A DNA stretch of 64,000 nucleotides from Centroberyx gerrardi (taxonomy: Eukaryota; Chordata; Actinopteri; Beryciformes; Berycidae), in contig NC_136005.1 of the NCBI RefSeq assembly GCF_048128805.1, forward strand, positions 2,862,932 through 2,926,931. The letters are read 5' to 3'. Positions within the stretch are counted from its first letter, which is position 1. Each line of letters starts with the position of its first letter. The notes beneath the pieces are model-generated. The model did no database searches. It was not told the origin of the DNA and saw only the letters and a list, made by a program, of their open reading frames with translations. Below are positions 19,201-30,189 of this stretch, one piece after another. Made by a program: the position numbers and the translations under genes.

Positions 19201-22200
19201 TCTCGATCTCATGTTTGTTTTGACTCGGACTCGTCTCAGTCTCGTGTCTGTTTTGACTCAGACTCGTCTCAGTCTCCTGTCTGTTTTGACTCGGACTCGT
19301 CTCTGTCTCGTGTCTGTTTGGACTCTGACTTATTTCGATCTTGTGTCTGTTTTGACTCAGACTCATCTCTATTTTGACTTGTCTTGGTCTCATGTCTGTT
19401 TTGACTCGGACTTGTTTCAGTCTCGTGTCTGTTTTGACTCAGATTTGTCTCAGTCTCGTGCCTGTTTTGACTCGGACTCGTCTCGGTCTCATGTCTGTTT
19501 TGACTCTGACTTATTTCGATCTCGTGTCTGTTTTGACTCAGACTTGTCTCAGTCTCGTGTCTGTTTTGACTCGGACTTGTCTCTGTCTCATGCCTTTTTT
19601 GACTCAGATTTGTCTCGATCTCGTGTCTGTTTTGACTCAGACTTGTCTCAGTCTCGTGTCTGTTTTGACTCGGACTCGTCTCGATCTTGTGTCTGTTTTG
19701 ACTCGGACTCGTCTCGGTCTCGTGTCTGCTTTGACTCGGACTCGTCTCTGTCTCGTGTCTGTTTTGACTCGGACTCGTCTCGGCCTCATGTCTGTTTTGA
19801 CAGATTTGTCTCGGTCTCGTGTCTGTTTTGACTTGGACTTGTTTCGGTCTCATGTCTGTTTTGACTCGGACTCGTCTCGGCCTCGTGTCTGTTTTGACTC
19901 GGACTCGTCTCTGTCTCGTGTCTGTTTTGACTCGGACTTGTTTCGGTCTTGTGTCTGTGTTGACTCAGATTTGTATCGGTCTTGTGTCTGTGTTGACTCG
20001 GACTTGTTTCGGTCTTGTGTCTGTTTTGACTCGGATTTGTATCGGTGTCGTGTCTGTGTTGACTCGGATTTGTTTCGGTCTTGTGTCTGTTTTGACTCGG
20101 ACTCATCTCGGTCTCGTGTCTGTTTTGACTCGGATTTGTCTTGGTCTCCTGTCTGTTTTGTCTCGGATTTGTCTCGGTCTCGTGTCTGTTTTGACTCGGA
20201 CTCGTCTCGTGTCTGTTTTGACTCGGACTCGTCTCGGTCTCGTGTCTGTTTTGACTTGGACTTGTTTCGTTCTTCTGTCTGTTTTGACTCGGATTTGTCT
20301 CGGTCTCGTGTCTGTTTTGACTCGGACTCGTCTCGTGTCTGTTTTGACTCGGACTCGTCTCGGTCTCGTGTCTGTTTTGACTTGGACTTGTTTCGTTCTT
20401 CTGTCTGTTTTGACTCGGATTTGTCTCGATCTCGTGTCTGTTTTGACTCGGACTCGTCTCGGTCTCGTGTCTGTTTTGACTCGGACTTGTTTCGGTCTTG
20501 TGTCTGTTTTGACTCGGACTCGTCTCAGTCTCGTGTCTGTTTTGCCTCAGACTTGTTTCGGTCTTGTGTCTGTTTTGACTCAGACTTTTCTCTGCCTTGT
20601 GTCTATTTTGACTTGGACTCGTCTCAGTCTCGTCTACGTTTGGACTCGGACTCATCTCTGTCTCGTGTCTGTTTTGACTTTGGTCTCAGCTGCTATCTGA
20701 TGTCTTCTTCAAGACCAAACTTTTTCCCACCTGAGATCCATTGTTCTCCACCTGTTCTACTTTTCTTTATTTTCTCCCCAGCACTACAAACTATTTAAAG
20801 GATTTCAACCTGTGTAAATAACGGCCCTCAAACTGGTTTGCAGTGATCAGTTGAAGCTCCAGCAGACTGATCTACATCTCTGTTCACCTTAAGAAACTCC
20901 TTAAGCTTTATTTTTACATTTGGAAAGACATTTACGCTGTTTACACACAGAAAAATAATGGTTCTTAACTGGTTCTTCAAAAGGCTGTGGTTACATCGTC
21001 TACTAAAGAACCACTTTATTAAGTGGATGGTCCTTCATGTTCCTCACATGGTTCTTTGGGATATTAAAAGTCTCTTAGTTCTTATTTGAGTTATTGGATG
21101 GTGTGTGATTCATGGTGGGCATAAATGTGGAAAATAACCACAACCACATGCCACACCCCTCCACGGTCCGGGGGGTTGGTTAGCTGCCTACTAGCCTATA
21201 TGTTGTGCAATTGCAAATGAGCCTGAACAAAGGCAATTAAACAAAAACACAATGGAGATATCTGAGCAAAGGAGAGCAGAACCTTGGCCTGAAAGGTTTT
21301 TTGTGGAACCAGAAATGGTTCTTGTATGGCATCACTCCAAAGAACCATTTTAGGTTTTCTTGGAAGTTTTTCCTTGTATGCTTTGAGAGTCTAAGGCTGG
21401 TGGTGTCAGGTAGATTAGACCTTATGTAGGATGTCTTGATAAAAATCTGTTTTTGTGTGTCTTCTGCTTTGTTCTGCTTCCTCGAGTTTGTGTTATATCA
21501 TTCTGATTTTTGATCAGTTAGATCTAGTTAGGCTCATTCAAGTCCTTTGAGACATGCTGTGATAAAGAGCTGTAGAAATAAACAAACTTTCTGTGTGTAT
21601 TTTGTTCTTGAACAAGACTCAGTTATCTCTGGGGCCAGTTGCATAAAGCTAGTTTAAGACCAGTCTAAGCCTTAGACTGGTCTTATTCTCAGGGTGGACC
21701 AGTCTAATTAAGACTGTCTCTTACTTGAATATTACAACTGACTTATTTTGAGGTAGGAAAAGTTAGCCGCCTTCCCCCCTGGCTAATCTTGAATTAAGAA
21801 CTTTGTTGTTATGGCAACGAGTCGGCCTAACTGTCAGAGAGGGAAGTTTAAATACTGAAGCTGTTTCATAAAAGATGGCAAATATTTGTTTTTGGAAAGA
21901 GCCTTAAGAAGGGAGCGAGTGTTTAGTGACAGAAACAAGCCATTAGAGATCTACAACAATCAAGAAGTAGTAGGAACAGGTAAATATAAGTGTCTATAGC
22001 AAGTTTGACAAGGTCACATTTAAGTCTAAGACTAGGTCTATCTTTATGCAACTGGTCTCAGTCCCGTCTTGGTCTCGACTGTCATTGGACCTTTTGGTCT
22101 GGACTCAAACTCGACTGAGGCCTCTCCTCCAAACCTACTGTGCCACCGTGTCAGAAAGTAGAAATCAGAGGTAATAACTCACTCCTGGGCAGGTCGGCTC

Positions 22201-22456
22201 TCTGCGGCGGCTCCAGGGAGCGCTGGGAGCCGCTGACAGAGTGGGAGGAGGAACGCAGCTCCTCCACCGACGACTCGGGACTGTCCGACACCGGGGCCAG
22301 GGAGATCTGGGTGTCCAGGTCCAGGAAGGGCGAGAAGGAGAGGCGGGCCGGGTCGATGTCCTGCAGCTGGTTGATGATGTCGCTGATGGACTCCTTCACG
22401 CTGTCGATCTCCTTCACGTTCTGCCGGTTGGCAGCCTGAAGCCCCGAGCTGCTCAT
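15980..22456 (-). CDS. tmem79: tmem79-like membrane protein (mattrin family)
   Basis: This is a multi-pass membrane protein of the TMEM79/mattrin family, which has a MAPEG-like membrane domain. In mammals TMEM79 acts in the trans-Golgi/lamellar-granule system of skin. Exons 5' to 3' are 22456-22183, 18181-17630, 16975-16762 and 16235-15980, all in phase, giving 431 residues (human 394). Residues 1 to about 200 are polar and Ser/Pro/Glu-rich. A Cys cluster (RCCCRCCSCCKCC, about 204-216) precedes the first membrane segment, echoing the Cys-rich CSCGGCGSC of mammals. Hydrophobic segments then follow (VPAFCSVLASLLCAVGIL, FTLCCCVVAAVPILLAMLV, LELFLLYVLNLLVLAALL, VVPVLVAVFVLGRLVYWLSL, LTVFPLLAAVALNLFLLYHL). 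The LVYWLS..SSWRGFGSGLT..PLL block aligns with mammalian LIYWLT..RSFRGFGYGLTFLPLL. The membrane part is a secure match. The N-terminal exon is joined by phase only. Fish have tmem79 paralogues and the copy is not resolved. Confidence 0.82.
16437..16620. mobile_element. Truncated second copy of the CAAGTC hAT-like element
   Basis: It shares 'acacaaacacaagat', 'gactttagaaaccttttc', 'aagtcatcaaagtacaag' and 'cttctcttcatgcatcaag' with 13740-13987. Both termini are missing. It lies in tmem79 intron 3. Confidence 0.75.
16762..16975 (-). CDS. tmem79: tmem79-like coding exon 3
   Basis: 214 nt, from MLVGAVCQFCAG through LELFLLYVLNLLVLAALLPQ to FVLG. The acceptor sits against a (GGGAGA)n tract. Confidence 0.9.
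16978..17040. repeat. (GGGAGA)n / (GAGG)n tract
   Basis: A purine-only run next to the tmem79 exon 3 acceptor. On the sense strand it acts as a polypyrimidine tract. Confidence 0.9.
17630..18181 (-). CDS. tmem79: tmem79-like coding exon 2
   Basis: 552 nt. A polar region is followed by the Cys cluster and the first two hydrophobic segments. The acceptor is TTGCACAG and the donor G|GTAGGT. Confidence 0.88.
18701..20695. repeat. 33-bp minisatellite array with a duplicated block, tmem79 intron 1
   Basis: Roughly 50 tandem copies of a 33-bp unit built on tctcgtgtctgttttgactc plus ggactcgtctcgg. A non-repeat block beginning gggaagagctgcaatcattc occurs at 18701 and again at 19098, so about 397 bp was duplicated. 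Because 33 is a multiple of three and stops are rare, several frames stay open for up to 474 codons (reading SRVCFDSDSSR or LVSVLTRTRLG). Both strands are open, and there is no start context or family match. The array is not coding. Confidence 0.95.
20696..21632 (-). other. tmem79: tmem79 intron 1, middle part
   Basis: No exon is seen. 'aagaaccatttt' / 'ggttctt' words suggest a dispersed repeat (20960-21370) related to 13370-13740. A retroelement tail copy lies at 21538-21586. Confidence 0.5.
21633..22055. mobile_element. Inverted-repeat MITE (Harbinger-like termini)
   Basis: Left end ccagttgcataaagctag and right end 'tctatctttatgcaactgg' are complementary over the outer 14 bases. About 420 bp with internal 'gaccagtctaagcc' repeats and no coding capacity. 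The terminal sequence resembles fish Harbinger/ISL2EU-type elements. The family call is tentative. Confidence 0.65.
22183..22456 (-). CDS. tmem79: tmem79-like coding exon 1
   Basis: 274 nt from ATG (MSSSGLQAANRQNVKEIDS) to A|GTGAGT. It encodes an acidic, low-hydrophobicity N-terminus with SPFLDLDTQISLAPVSD. The acceptor CAG is 11-14 bp before the ATG, so a non-coding 5' exon lies upstream. The phase-1 end fits exon 2 (A|GC, Ser92). Confidence 0.7.
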
Positions 22457-25400
22457 CGTCCCACAGCCTGCTGAGACCGAGAGGGTCAGCTCCAAAAAAC
22501 ACACCCAACCAGGGGAAACACACCTCCACTACAGTTTACCACCTTTTTTATCTGCAGGAAAAGGGGGTTACCATCTATTGATTTGCAGAAATAGAACTTA
22601 CCCACCTTTATATTGGGCAGGAAAAGGGTTTACCCGCTTTATTATTTGCAGAAATAGGGGTTACCCACCTTTTAATTAGCAGTACAAGAAGTTACCCACC
22701 TTTTTAGGCTGACTCTTATGATCCTTATGTCATAAATGTATAGTAGACATCATAGTAACTAGTATTAAACTGATACTGTTGTAATAGGACAGGGACTTTT
22801 AAGGGAAGAAGCATAAATGAATGTAGATTTTGGTTTATATTGGTGTTGTTTTCATTATAATGATAACTGACTGGAGGTCAGTTTACCAGACACATCACTG
22901 CACCTCTGCCTGTGAAGTTATCATCACTGAAGTTTTTAGTTTTCTTGAGACCTTTACTCACAAAACAGACATCAGATGTATTTTAGAAATCACTGAACAA
23001 TCATCGTGATCTGAGACTTGTTTGCCCCATAAAGACATTCTGCAGCCTATAATGTTTTGAAGTGAAGTCCTGTACTTTGAGTGTCAAAGCACAGACATTT
23101 ACTCTGCTTAACCTTATAATTTACTGGATACACTCCCTAACACAGACATACAGCCTACTAATCCTGTAATACATTTTAAGAAGGTTACCATACAAACATC
23201 ACAGCAGCACTTTAAAAATATCATTCAGCTAAAATCACAAAATATCTTATAGTTATATAGGAGATTAAAAAATAGCATAATACACAATAAGGTCACTATG
23301 AACTCACTATTGATTACCACAGTCACTCTGTAAGTCAATATAGGAGTATTATAGGAATATTATAGTGATATCAGACATACCATCAAGTCGGATACGGTCA
23401 TTATTAAATACCTACACATTATAAATCCATACAGGAGTCTTACGGTGTTTTCGGTCACTGTTTGGTCTAAAACAGCACTAAACGGCACCAGCCACGACAG
23501 AATAATCTGACTTTGTTGATTTGCTTTGATGTGAATCGCGTGGTGAATTTCGGCGGCTCTTATTAACATCTGGGGATTGAATTTGGAGGATTTTTTTTTT
23601 GTGGCTCTTCTGGCGCGGATCCAGCCGTGGCGCAGAGTCGGCACGCAAATCTGCGCCGAGGACGTTTCCTCCAAACAAAACACGACTTTACCATGTATAG
23701 AGCTCAATTAGGACTCGGGCTTTTCGGCCGGAGAGGAGTAAATCTCGGCGGATATCAGACTTGGCGTGGATGTGGAAACGCGCAACGGGGGCAATGTGCT
23801 TCTCCTCACTGCAGAAAAATACCTTGACTGGCTTTTCTCCCGCTGCTGATCCGCTCTCTCTATCACAGAGAAACAACAAATTCTGCTTCAGAAAACAAAA
23901 TGATACCTTCTGCTCTTATTTGGTTTAGATAATAGCAGCAGGAAATGCCTCGTTTGGTAATAAATCAATCAAATGAGGCCAAATTGCGCCTCTACCTGCG
24001 TAAACTGCGCGTACAGAGCGACGCAACGCTTTGGAAAGTCATCCTGAGTCTATTAGAGCTGAAATCTTATAGTTTGTGGCCATTCAGCAGCAATTAGAGC
24101 AGTTCACCATCAGACTGCAGAGAAAAGTGAGCAGTGTGAGTGAATTTAGCTCCAGTGAAATGCCTCTCTAAGGGTTTTATTCAATTAGAAACATTCCTCG
24201 CAGAGAAACTTACTTTAGTCGGAGGTTGCAGGAGATTTGGTGACTTTACTGTTCTTGCAGTAAAAAAAAAAACCTTCCGTCCTTCTTTGCCGTTTTTCCC
24301 TCCCCCTCCTTCTGCTTTTTGTCTTCCAGGATCCTGAACTTCTGAATCAAATTTCAAGACGGACAAAATACTAGGCTTTTCCTCCGCCCACACGGGCTTT
24401 TTTTTTTTTTTTTTTTTTTTTTCCTGGGTACCATGTCAAACACCATATGGAGCAAATAAAGCCAGGGAGACCGAGGAGGAGGAGGAGGAGGAGGGGGGTG
24501 GGGGGGGGGTCATCAGCAGACGTTCAATTTGCCTTGAAATTCAATATTAACAATCATACCCCCCCCCCCCCAGTTTATCTAAAAAGGCAGTGAAAGATGT
24601 TTACCCTATGAAAAATCTCTATAATAATCCTATAATACTCCTATAGTGATTTAGAGTGCGTCTGTGACAATCAGTGTACAGTGACCTTACTGTACTTTAT
24701 TGTATATTGTTGTTATCTCCTATGGTATCACTATAATATTTCTATAATATTCCTGCAGTGACTTATTGTGTGTTTATAGTGACCTGAATGTACTTTACAG
24801 CCAATCTCCTATAATTTCACTATAGTGACTTATGGTACTCAATAATGATTTTATAGTGACGTCATTGTACTTCAGCATTTGTTTTTCTTTCTTTCCTGTA
24901 CATTTCCTATAGTTACCCATAGTGTATCCATGGTATCTTTTTTAATCTATGGTATCACTAGAATATGCCTTTAATATTCCTGCAGTAACTTGTAGTGTGT
25001 TTGTGGTTCTCATTAATGAGCTGATTATTGTACTTTATTTTTTAATCTCCTGTGGTTTCACTATTTTCCTATAAAATTCCTCTTGGAATTATTATACAGG
25101 CTGTAGTTTATAGTTTTGCTGTGATAATTCTATAGTATCTTTCTAAAATGTATTAAAGAATTACTATTTTCGTATAAGCGTGCATTGCAATTAAACATTA
25201 AGAATCATACAAGTGTAAGCAAGTATACTTTCAACACTTTCAGATGAAGCAGTGTGTTCAGTCTGTCTGTCAGACAGAGGGACCGTTGGGCTTCAGTATT
25301 AAAAATGAAACTGGGTCTCCAGAAAAATATGATAATTAGATGGAACATTTTGAAAGCTGTTCTGATGAAAGGTTTCACTCTGCTGTTGTTTCTCTACAGT

Positions 25401-26250
25401 GGGAAGTTCTGCATCTTATTATGAAGGACTTTAAAGGTTTAAAGTTATTTAAAGTGATAATCTGTTACATTTTTATATAAATGTCTGTTTTGTTACTCTC
25501 CATCACTGCCTGCTCTAACTCAACAGTGATCCAACCCATATCCAGGTCATAAATCTTCTCTGTCTGGTCTAGACAGCCGGTGTCTGGTCGCTCTTTCCTG
25601 GGAAAAATCCTCTGCTGCACAGGAAGTGATGTGTTTTACGTTTCCGGTTTGTTTGGCATAAACAGAAGAAGAAGAACTGGGTAGTTAGCATGAGCAGTGA
25701 TAGCCACCATGACTGAACAGACAGAGAAAAGAGAAACTCAAACTGCAGCAACAGAAAATCCAAGCTCCGCCCACACTGTTTGATTGACAGGTGATTGACA
25801 GAAACACCACAGCAATGAGGCTGAGCAACAAAGATGGAGACTAAATAAAATAAAACAAAAACACCCAACTTGAAACTTATGGATTAGCACTTTAATGAGA
25901 GACAGTGTGGGTTCCTGGACCCCCGGGGGGCCGCTGAGGAGGGTCTGACGGTCCAGTGAAACAACAACTAGAATAACTTTACTTTCATTTTCAGAAAGCG
26001 CAGTGAGAGAAAGAGAGGAAAGACTGTTCTGATCACAGGTTTCATTCTCACTGCTCTTTCCTCCTGTGCAGCGATGTGGAGCGGACTGGATGGAAAACAT
26101 AAACCCACACTGAGACATGAAGCAGTATTCACTGCAGAATGAAGACTAATATCAATATTATTACATAGTATTGAAATACATTATATATATGTATATCTGC
26201 CAAAAGCAAATAGTCAGTATGCCTGAAAAAGAATGATTCATTTACAGGAT
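22457..26250. other. 5' flank of tmem79-like gene to 3' end of phosphatase gene
   Basis: No coding sequence is seen. A GC-richer patch (23560-23860) may hold the tmem79 promoter and first non-coding exon. Degenerate 'ctataatattcctgcagtgac' units lie at 24600-25150 and inverted at 23220-23400. Other contents are a T run at 24398-24422, C and G runs near 24492-24572, and a dispersed repeat at 25720-25860. Confidence 0.55.
24600..25150. repeat. Degenerate tandem-like repeat, about 110-bp period
   Basis: Recurring order 'aatctcctatggtatcactataatat...cctgcagtgacttatagtgtg...gtactttat', four to five times with many differences. Inverted relatives lie at 23220-23400. Confidence 0.6.
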
Positions 26251-26253
26251 AAT

Positions 26254-26259
26254 TTTATT
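26254..26259 (-). promoter_or_regulatory. Phosphatase gene polyadenylation signal candidate
   Basis: Minus-strand AATAAA about 520 bp past the stop at 26782. Confidence 0.4.
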
Positions 26260-26652
26260 ATTTGCAAAAAAAGAAAGAAAAGGAAATGAAAGCATATCTA
26301 AAATATATACAGGTAACAGCTGCTGATTTGCCATTTTTATCAATAAATTAATGTTATGAGTATAAACAACATATTTCAAGTTTTGTCTTATAATTACACA
26401 TACACCGTTATTGCTCTGTAGAAAGTGGCGTGGGGGGGTAGAGGGGGGGTGAAGGGGGTGTTGGTGAGGAATCACCAGCTGCGTGTCTGAAACGCCACAC
26501 CACTCAGCCTTAAAAGTCATTAGGGGAGACAGAAGGTGTTCTGGGTGTTTTGGGACACAAAGCAACCGGCTTCAAGACAGTAAAAGTCAAACTGGATCTG
26601 GATTCTGCTTTCAGCCAAAAGCACAAAGGATTCAGTCTGGATCTGAGAGTCC

Positions 26653-26776
26653 GAGGGAGAGGAGAGGAGTGAGGAGAGGAGTGAAGAGAGGAGTGAAGAG
26701 AGGAGAGGAGAGGAGAGGAGTGAAGAGAGGAGTGAAGAGAGGAGAGGAGAGGAGTGAAGAGAGGAGAGGAGAGGAG
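26653..26776. repeat. (GGAGA)n tract
   Basis: A purine-rich tandem of ggagaggagtgaagag-type units immediately after the phosphatase stop. Confidence 0.9.
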
Positions 26777-26781
26777 CGGTG

Positions 26782-26847
26782 TCAGTCTTCTGACAGCAGC
26801 CGGTGGAAATGATCCTTCCTCCTCTTCAGCAGCTCCCGGAAATCCTC
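26782..26847 (-). CDS. Phosphatase gene last coding exon with stop
   Basis: 21 codons (EDFRELLKRRKDHFHRLLSE plus Asp) and TGA. A (CA)n run precedes the acceptor on the sense strand as (TG)n. Confidence 0.9.
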   Translation of the reverse strand, partial: EDFRELLKRRKDHFHRLLSED

Positions 26848-26850
26848 CTG

Positions 26851-26884
<34 letters not shown>

Positions 26885-29800
26885 TTAATTATTACAGATT
26901 AATTATAAAATCTAAGGGCGGAAATGACTAGGGCTAGAAATCAATACCACAATAATCATAAGGATTTGTATTCCATAGATTTATAGCATGATGTGGCGTA
27001 TGAAGGTAAAATAAAGTTAAATAATCAGAGTTTCAAACAGTTTCAGCAGCTGACCAGATGTTTAGAGTAGAACAGGACTCCAGACCAAAACTCAATATTA
27101 TCATTTACTGTCTTTCAGTGGAATCATATGGTGATATGAAGATATTTTAATATCGTGACACACAATTCTGCTGCTGATAACAAGCACATTCTGTTTAAAA
27201 GCTCTGAAATATTCAAATAATGTTCCTTAAAATGTTTCATACCTCAATTTGTCAGTTTTGTTTGACTTCACACTTTAAATCACCACTCAGTTCAATGCAA
27301 TGAACATCAATTTGATTATTTAACGTGATTTTTACCTACATAAGCCATATTGTGAAAAAATATTGCCCAGCCCTATATATATATATATATAAAAAAAATA
27401 CTCATATATCATAAACATATTAAATTTTCATTTTAGGCAGTTAGCTGACACTTTCATCAGAGAGACTGAACGCAGCAGTAGAATAAGTTTCCTTTCCTAC
27501 ATCACCAAGGTCACAAGGTTAAAGATCAAATATTCCTGTGACATGGAGAGGAGACGCTCTCATCTCTATGGAAGACAATTCCCGCCACTGAATAAAATAT
27601 CGCCACTGTGACTTTATTTCTCCGAATTCTGTCTCCCCCCCCCCCCCTCGCAATTCTGACTTTTTTTTATATCTTGGGTAAAAAAACTCAGAAGTCTGCA
27701 ATATAAAATCAGAACTGGGAGAAAAACATCTGAACTCTGAGAAATAAAGTCACAACTGGCAATTAAAAAAACTCAAAATTCAGTCTTTTTTATTTTATTC
27801 ATGGCGGGAATGGGCCTCCATACGTCTCTCCATACAGAAACTCAATTCTACCAGTTAAAAAAAACAAAACCTTCCAACGGTCCACAAATGAAACAAGCAG
27901 GTAATAACCGTGATGTAATCTGATAACAGTCTGACTCACAGCAGCAGACAGCTTCTCCAGGTAGGGGACGAGCCTCTGCAGCTCTCTGTCCTCCGGCGCT
28001 CCAGACCAGCTCTTGATGGGAATCGTGTTCATCAGCTACAAAAAAAAAAATTAAAAAAAAAAATCACCTTCAATTAATACAAATTCTGTCTTCTACAAAT
28101 TCTGTCTTCCCTGTTGTCACTGTACAGAGGTGAGACAAGAGGGAGTTACAATAAACTGAATAACTGTAGTCTTTATGTTTGAAATTCATCTTAACATGAA
28201 ATATCTAAAACATTTTGGGCAGTAGAAGTGTAACTGAGACGATAACTGAAATTTAAATACTGTTTCAATACCGTTGTGAAAGATTGAATTAAATACTGAA
28301 TGTTACAGAGGATCAATACTGCAGGATGAAACTCCACATCACCTCCAGAGGGTGTGAATGTGCAGACTGGAGAGGTAGAAGGAGAAGGAGAAGGAGAAGG
28401 AGGAGGGGGAGAAAGGAGAAAGAAAGAGGAGGAAGAGGAAAGAAAATAAAGAAAAAGGAGAGGAAGGAACAAGGAAAAGGAGGAGATGAAGGAGAAGGAG
28501 GAGAAAGGAGAAGAAAGGAGAAAGAAAAAGGAGAGGAAGGAGGAAGAAGGAAAAGCAGGAGATGAAGGAGAAGGACAAGAAGAAGAAAGGAGGAGAAAGG
28601 AGAAGAAATGAGAAAGAAAAGAAAGGAGGAAGGAGAAGAGGAAGGAGGAGAAAGAAAAAGGAGAGGAAGGAGGAAGAAGGAAAGAGGAGAAGAGGAAGGA
28701 GGATAAAGAAAGAGGAGAAGAGGAAGGAGGAGAAAGAAAAAGGAGAGGAAGGAGGAAGAAGGAAAGAGAAGAAAGAAGAAAGAAAGGAGAAGAGGAAGGA
28801 GCAGAAAGAAAAAGGAGAGGAAGGAGAAAAAAGGAAAAGGAGGAGATGAAGGAGAAGGAGAAAGAAGGAGAAGAAAGAAGAAAGAAAAGAAAGCAGAGGA
28901 GGAAGGAAGACGGTGGAAAAGGAGGAGATGAAGGAGGAGGAGAAGAAAGGAGGAGAAAGGAGAGAAAATGAGAAAGAAAGAAAAGAAAGGAGGAAGGAGA
29001 AGAGGAAGGAGGAGAAAGAAAAAGGAGAGGAAGGAGGAAGAAGGAAAGAGGAGAAGAAAGGAGGAGAAGAGGAAGGAGAAAGAAAAAGGAGAGGAAGGAG
29101 AAAGAAGGAAAAGGAGGAGATAAAGGAGAAGGAGAAAAAAGAAAAGAAAGCAGGAGGAAGGAAGACGGAGAAAGAAGAAGGAGAAGAAGGAGGAGAAGGA
29201 GAAGAAGGGGGAGAAGGAGATGGGGGAGAAGAAGAAGGGGGAGAAAGGAGGAGAAAGAAGAAGGAGAAGAAGGAGGAGAAGAAGGGGGAGAAGAAGGGGG
29301 AGAAAGGAGGAGAAAGAAGAAGGAGAAGAAGGAGGAGAAGGAGAAGAAGGGGGAGAAGAAGATGGGGGAGAAAGGAGGAGAAAGAAGAAGAAGAAGAAGA
29401 AGAAGAAGAAGAAGAAGAAGAAGAAGAAGAAGAGCAGCAGGAGGCTCCTGACAGGACTGCAGCATTTCTTTATGGATTCTCGTATTTTTTTGTTTTATTT
29501 TCTGTAATGCTGAAGTCCTGCAGCAGTGCTCACATGGTATGGGTAGGTGTGGGGGGCGTTGTCCAGGACCACCGTCTTGGCCGGGTCTCTCCCCAGGACG
29601 CCCAGGTCCTTCACATAGTGTCCCAGGACGCAGGAGCAGTCGTCCTGGTACAGACGGTGCCTTGAAAAAGACACAAACAACAAGTCAGACAACATGCCGA
29701 ACGCTCGAAGCTAACTCTACCGCTGAACTCATTGTAATTCAGTCTGGATGAATCCCAGACGCTGACGAGGCAGACTGCAGAAAAACAGCAAGAATCACGT

Positions 29801-30158
29801 CGACTGACGGGAAAATACGGGCGCAGAAGAGTTAGCCTGTAGCTAATAAACCCGATACAAGTCTCTGCGGTTCTGGAAAACGTTTATGAAACACAGGTGG
29901 AAGCAGACGCACCGAAACAGCTTCCTGCACGGGTCCAGGATGTCCAGTATCTTCTCGGCGTATTGCTTCTTGGCAGATGTGTAAACAAACATCTGGAACA
30001 GAAACACAAACAGCAGCTGGAACCGATTCCACCCGGAGCACAACGCTAACACAGTTTACCAGAGTTTATCTGCACATATAAAGATGATAAGCCACACAGA
30101 GAGAGAGATACATTTACTGTTTGTGTAGAGAGAAGAAAATAAGAAATGTGTGAGAGTG

Positions 30159-30189
<31 letters not shown>

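Noticed and set aside
18826-20690. CRISPR-like array of about 33-bp repeats
   Set aside because: The repeats are contiguous with no spacers, there are no cas genes, and the host is a vertebrate.
18911-20798. Long open frames (up to 474 codons) with SRVCFDSDSSR repeats as a secreted or structural repeat protein
   Set aside because: They are read through a 33-bp minisatellite. Several frames on both strands are open and none has a natural N-terminus, signal or family match. The region is an intron.
25569-26118. Open frames of about 100-126 codons on the minus strand as a small gene
   Set aside because: They overlap a dispersed repeat also present at 47930 and 59520, and show no domain or splice support.
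28191-29465. 424-codon Ser/Leu/Phe/Pro-rich open frame, and the Glu/Lys/Arg-rich frames opposite
   Set aside because: Composition artefact of the polypurine tract. The flanking exons splice across it in phase.
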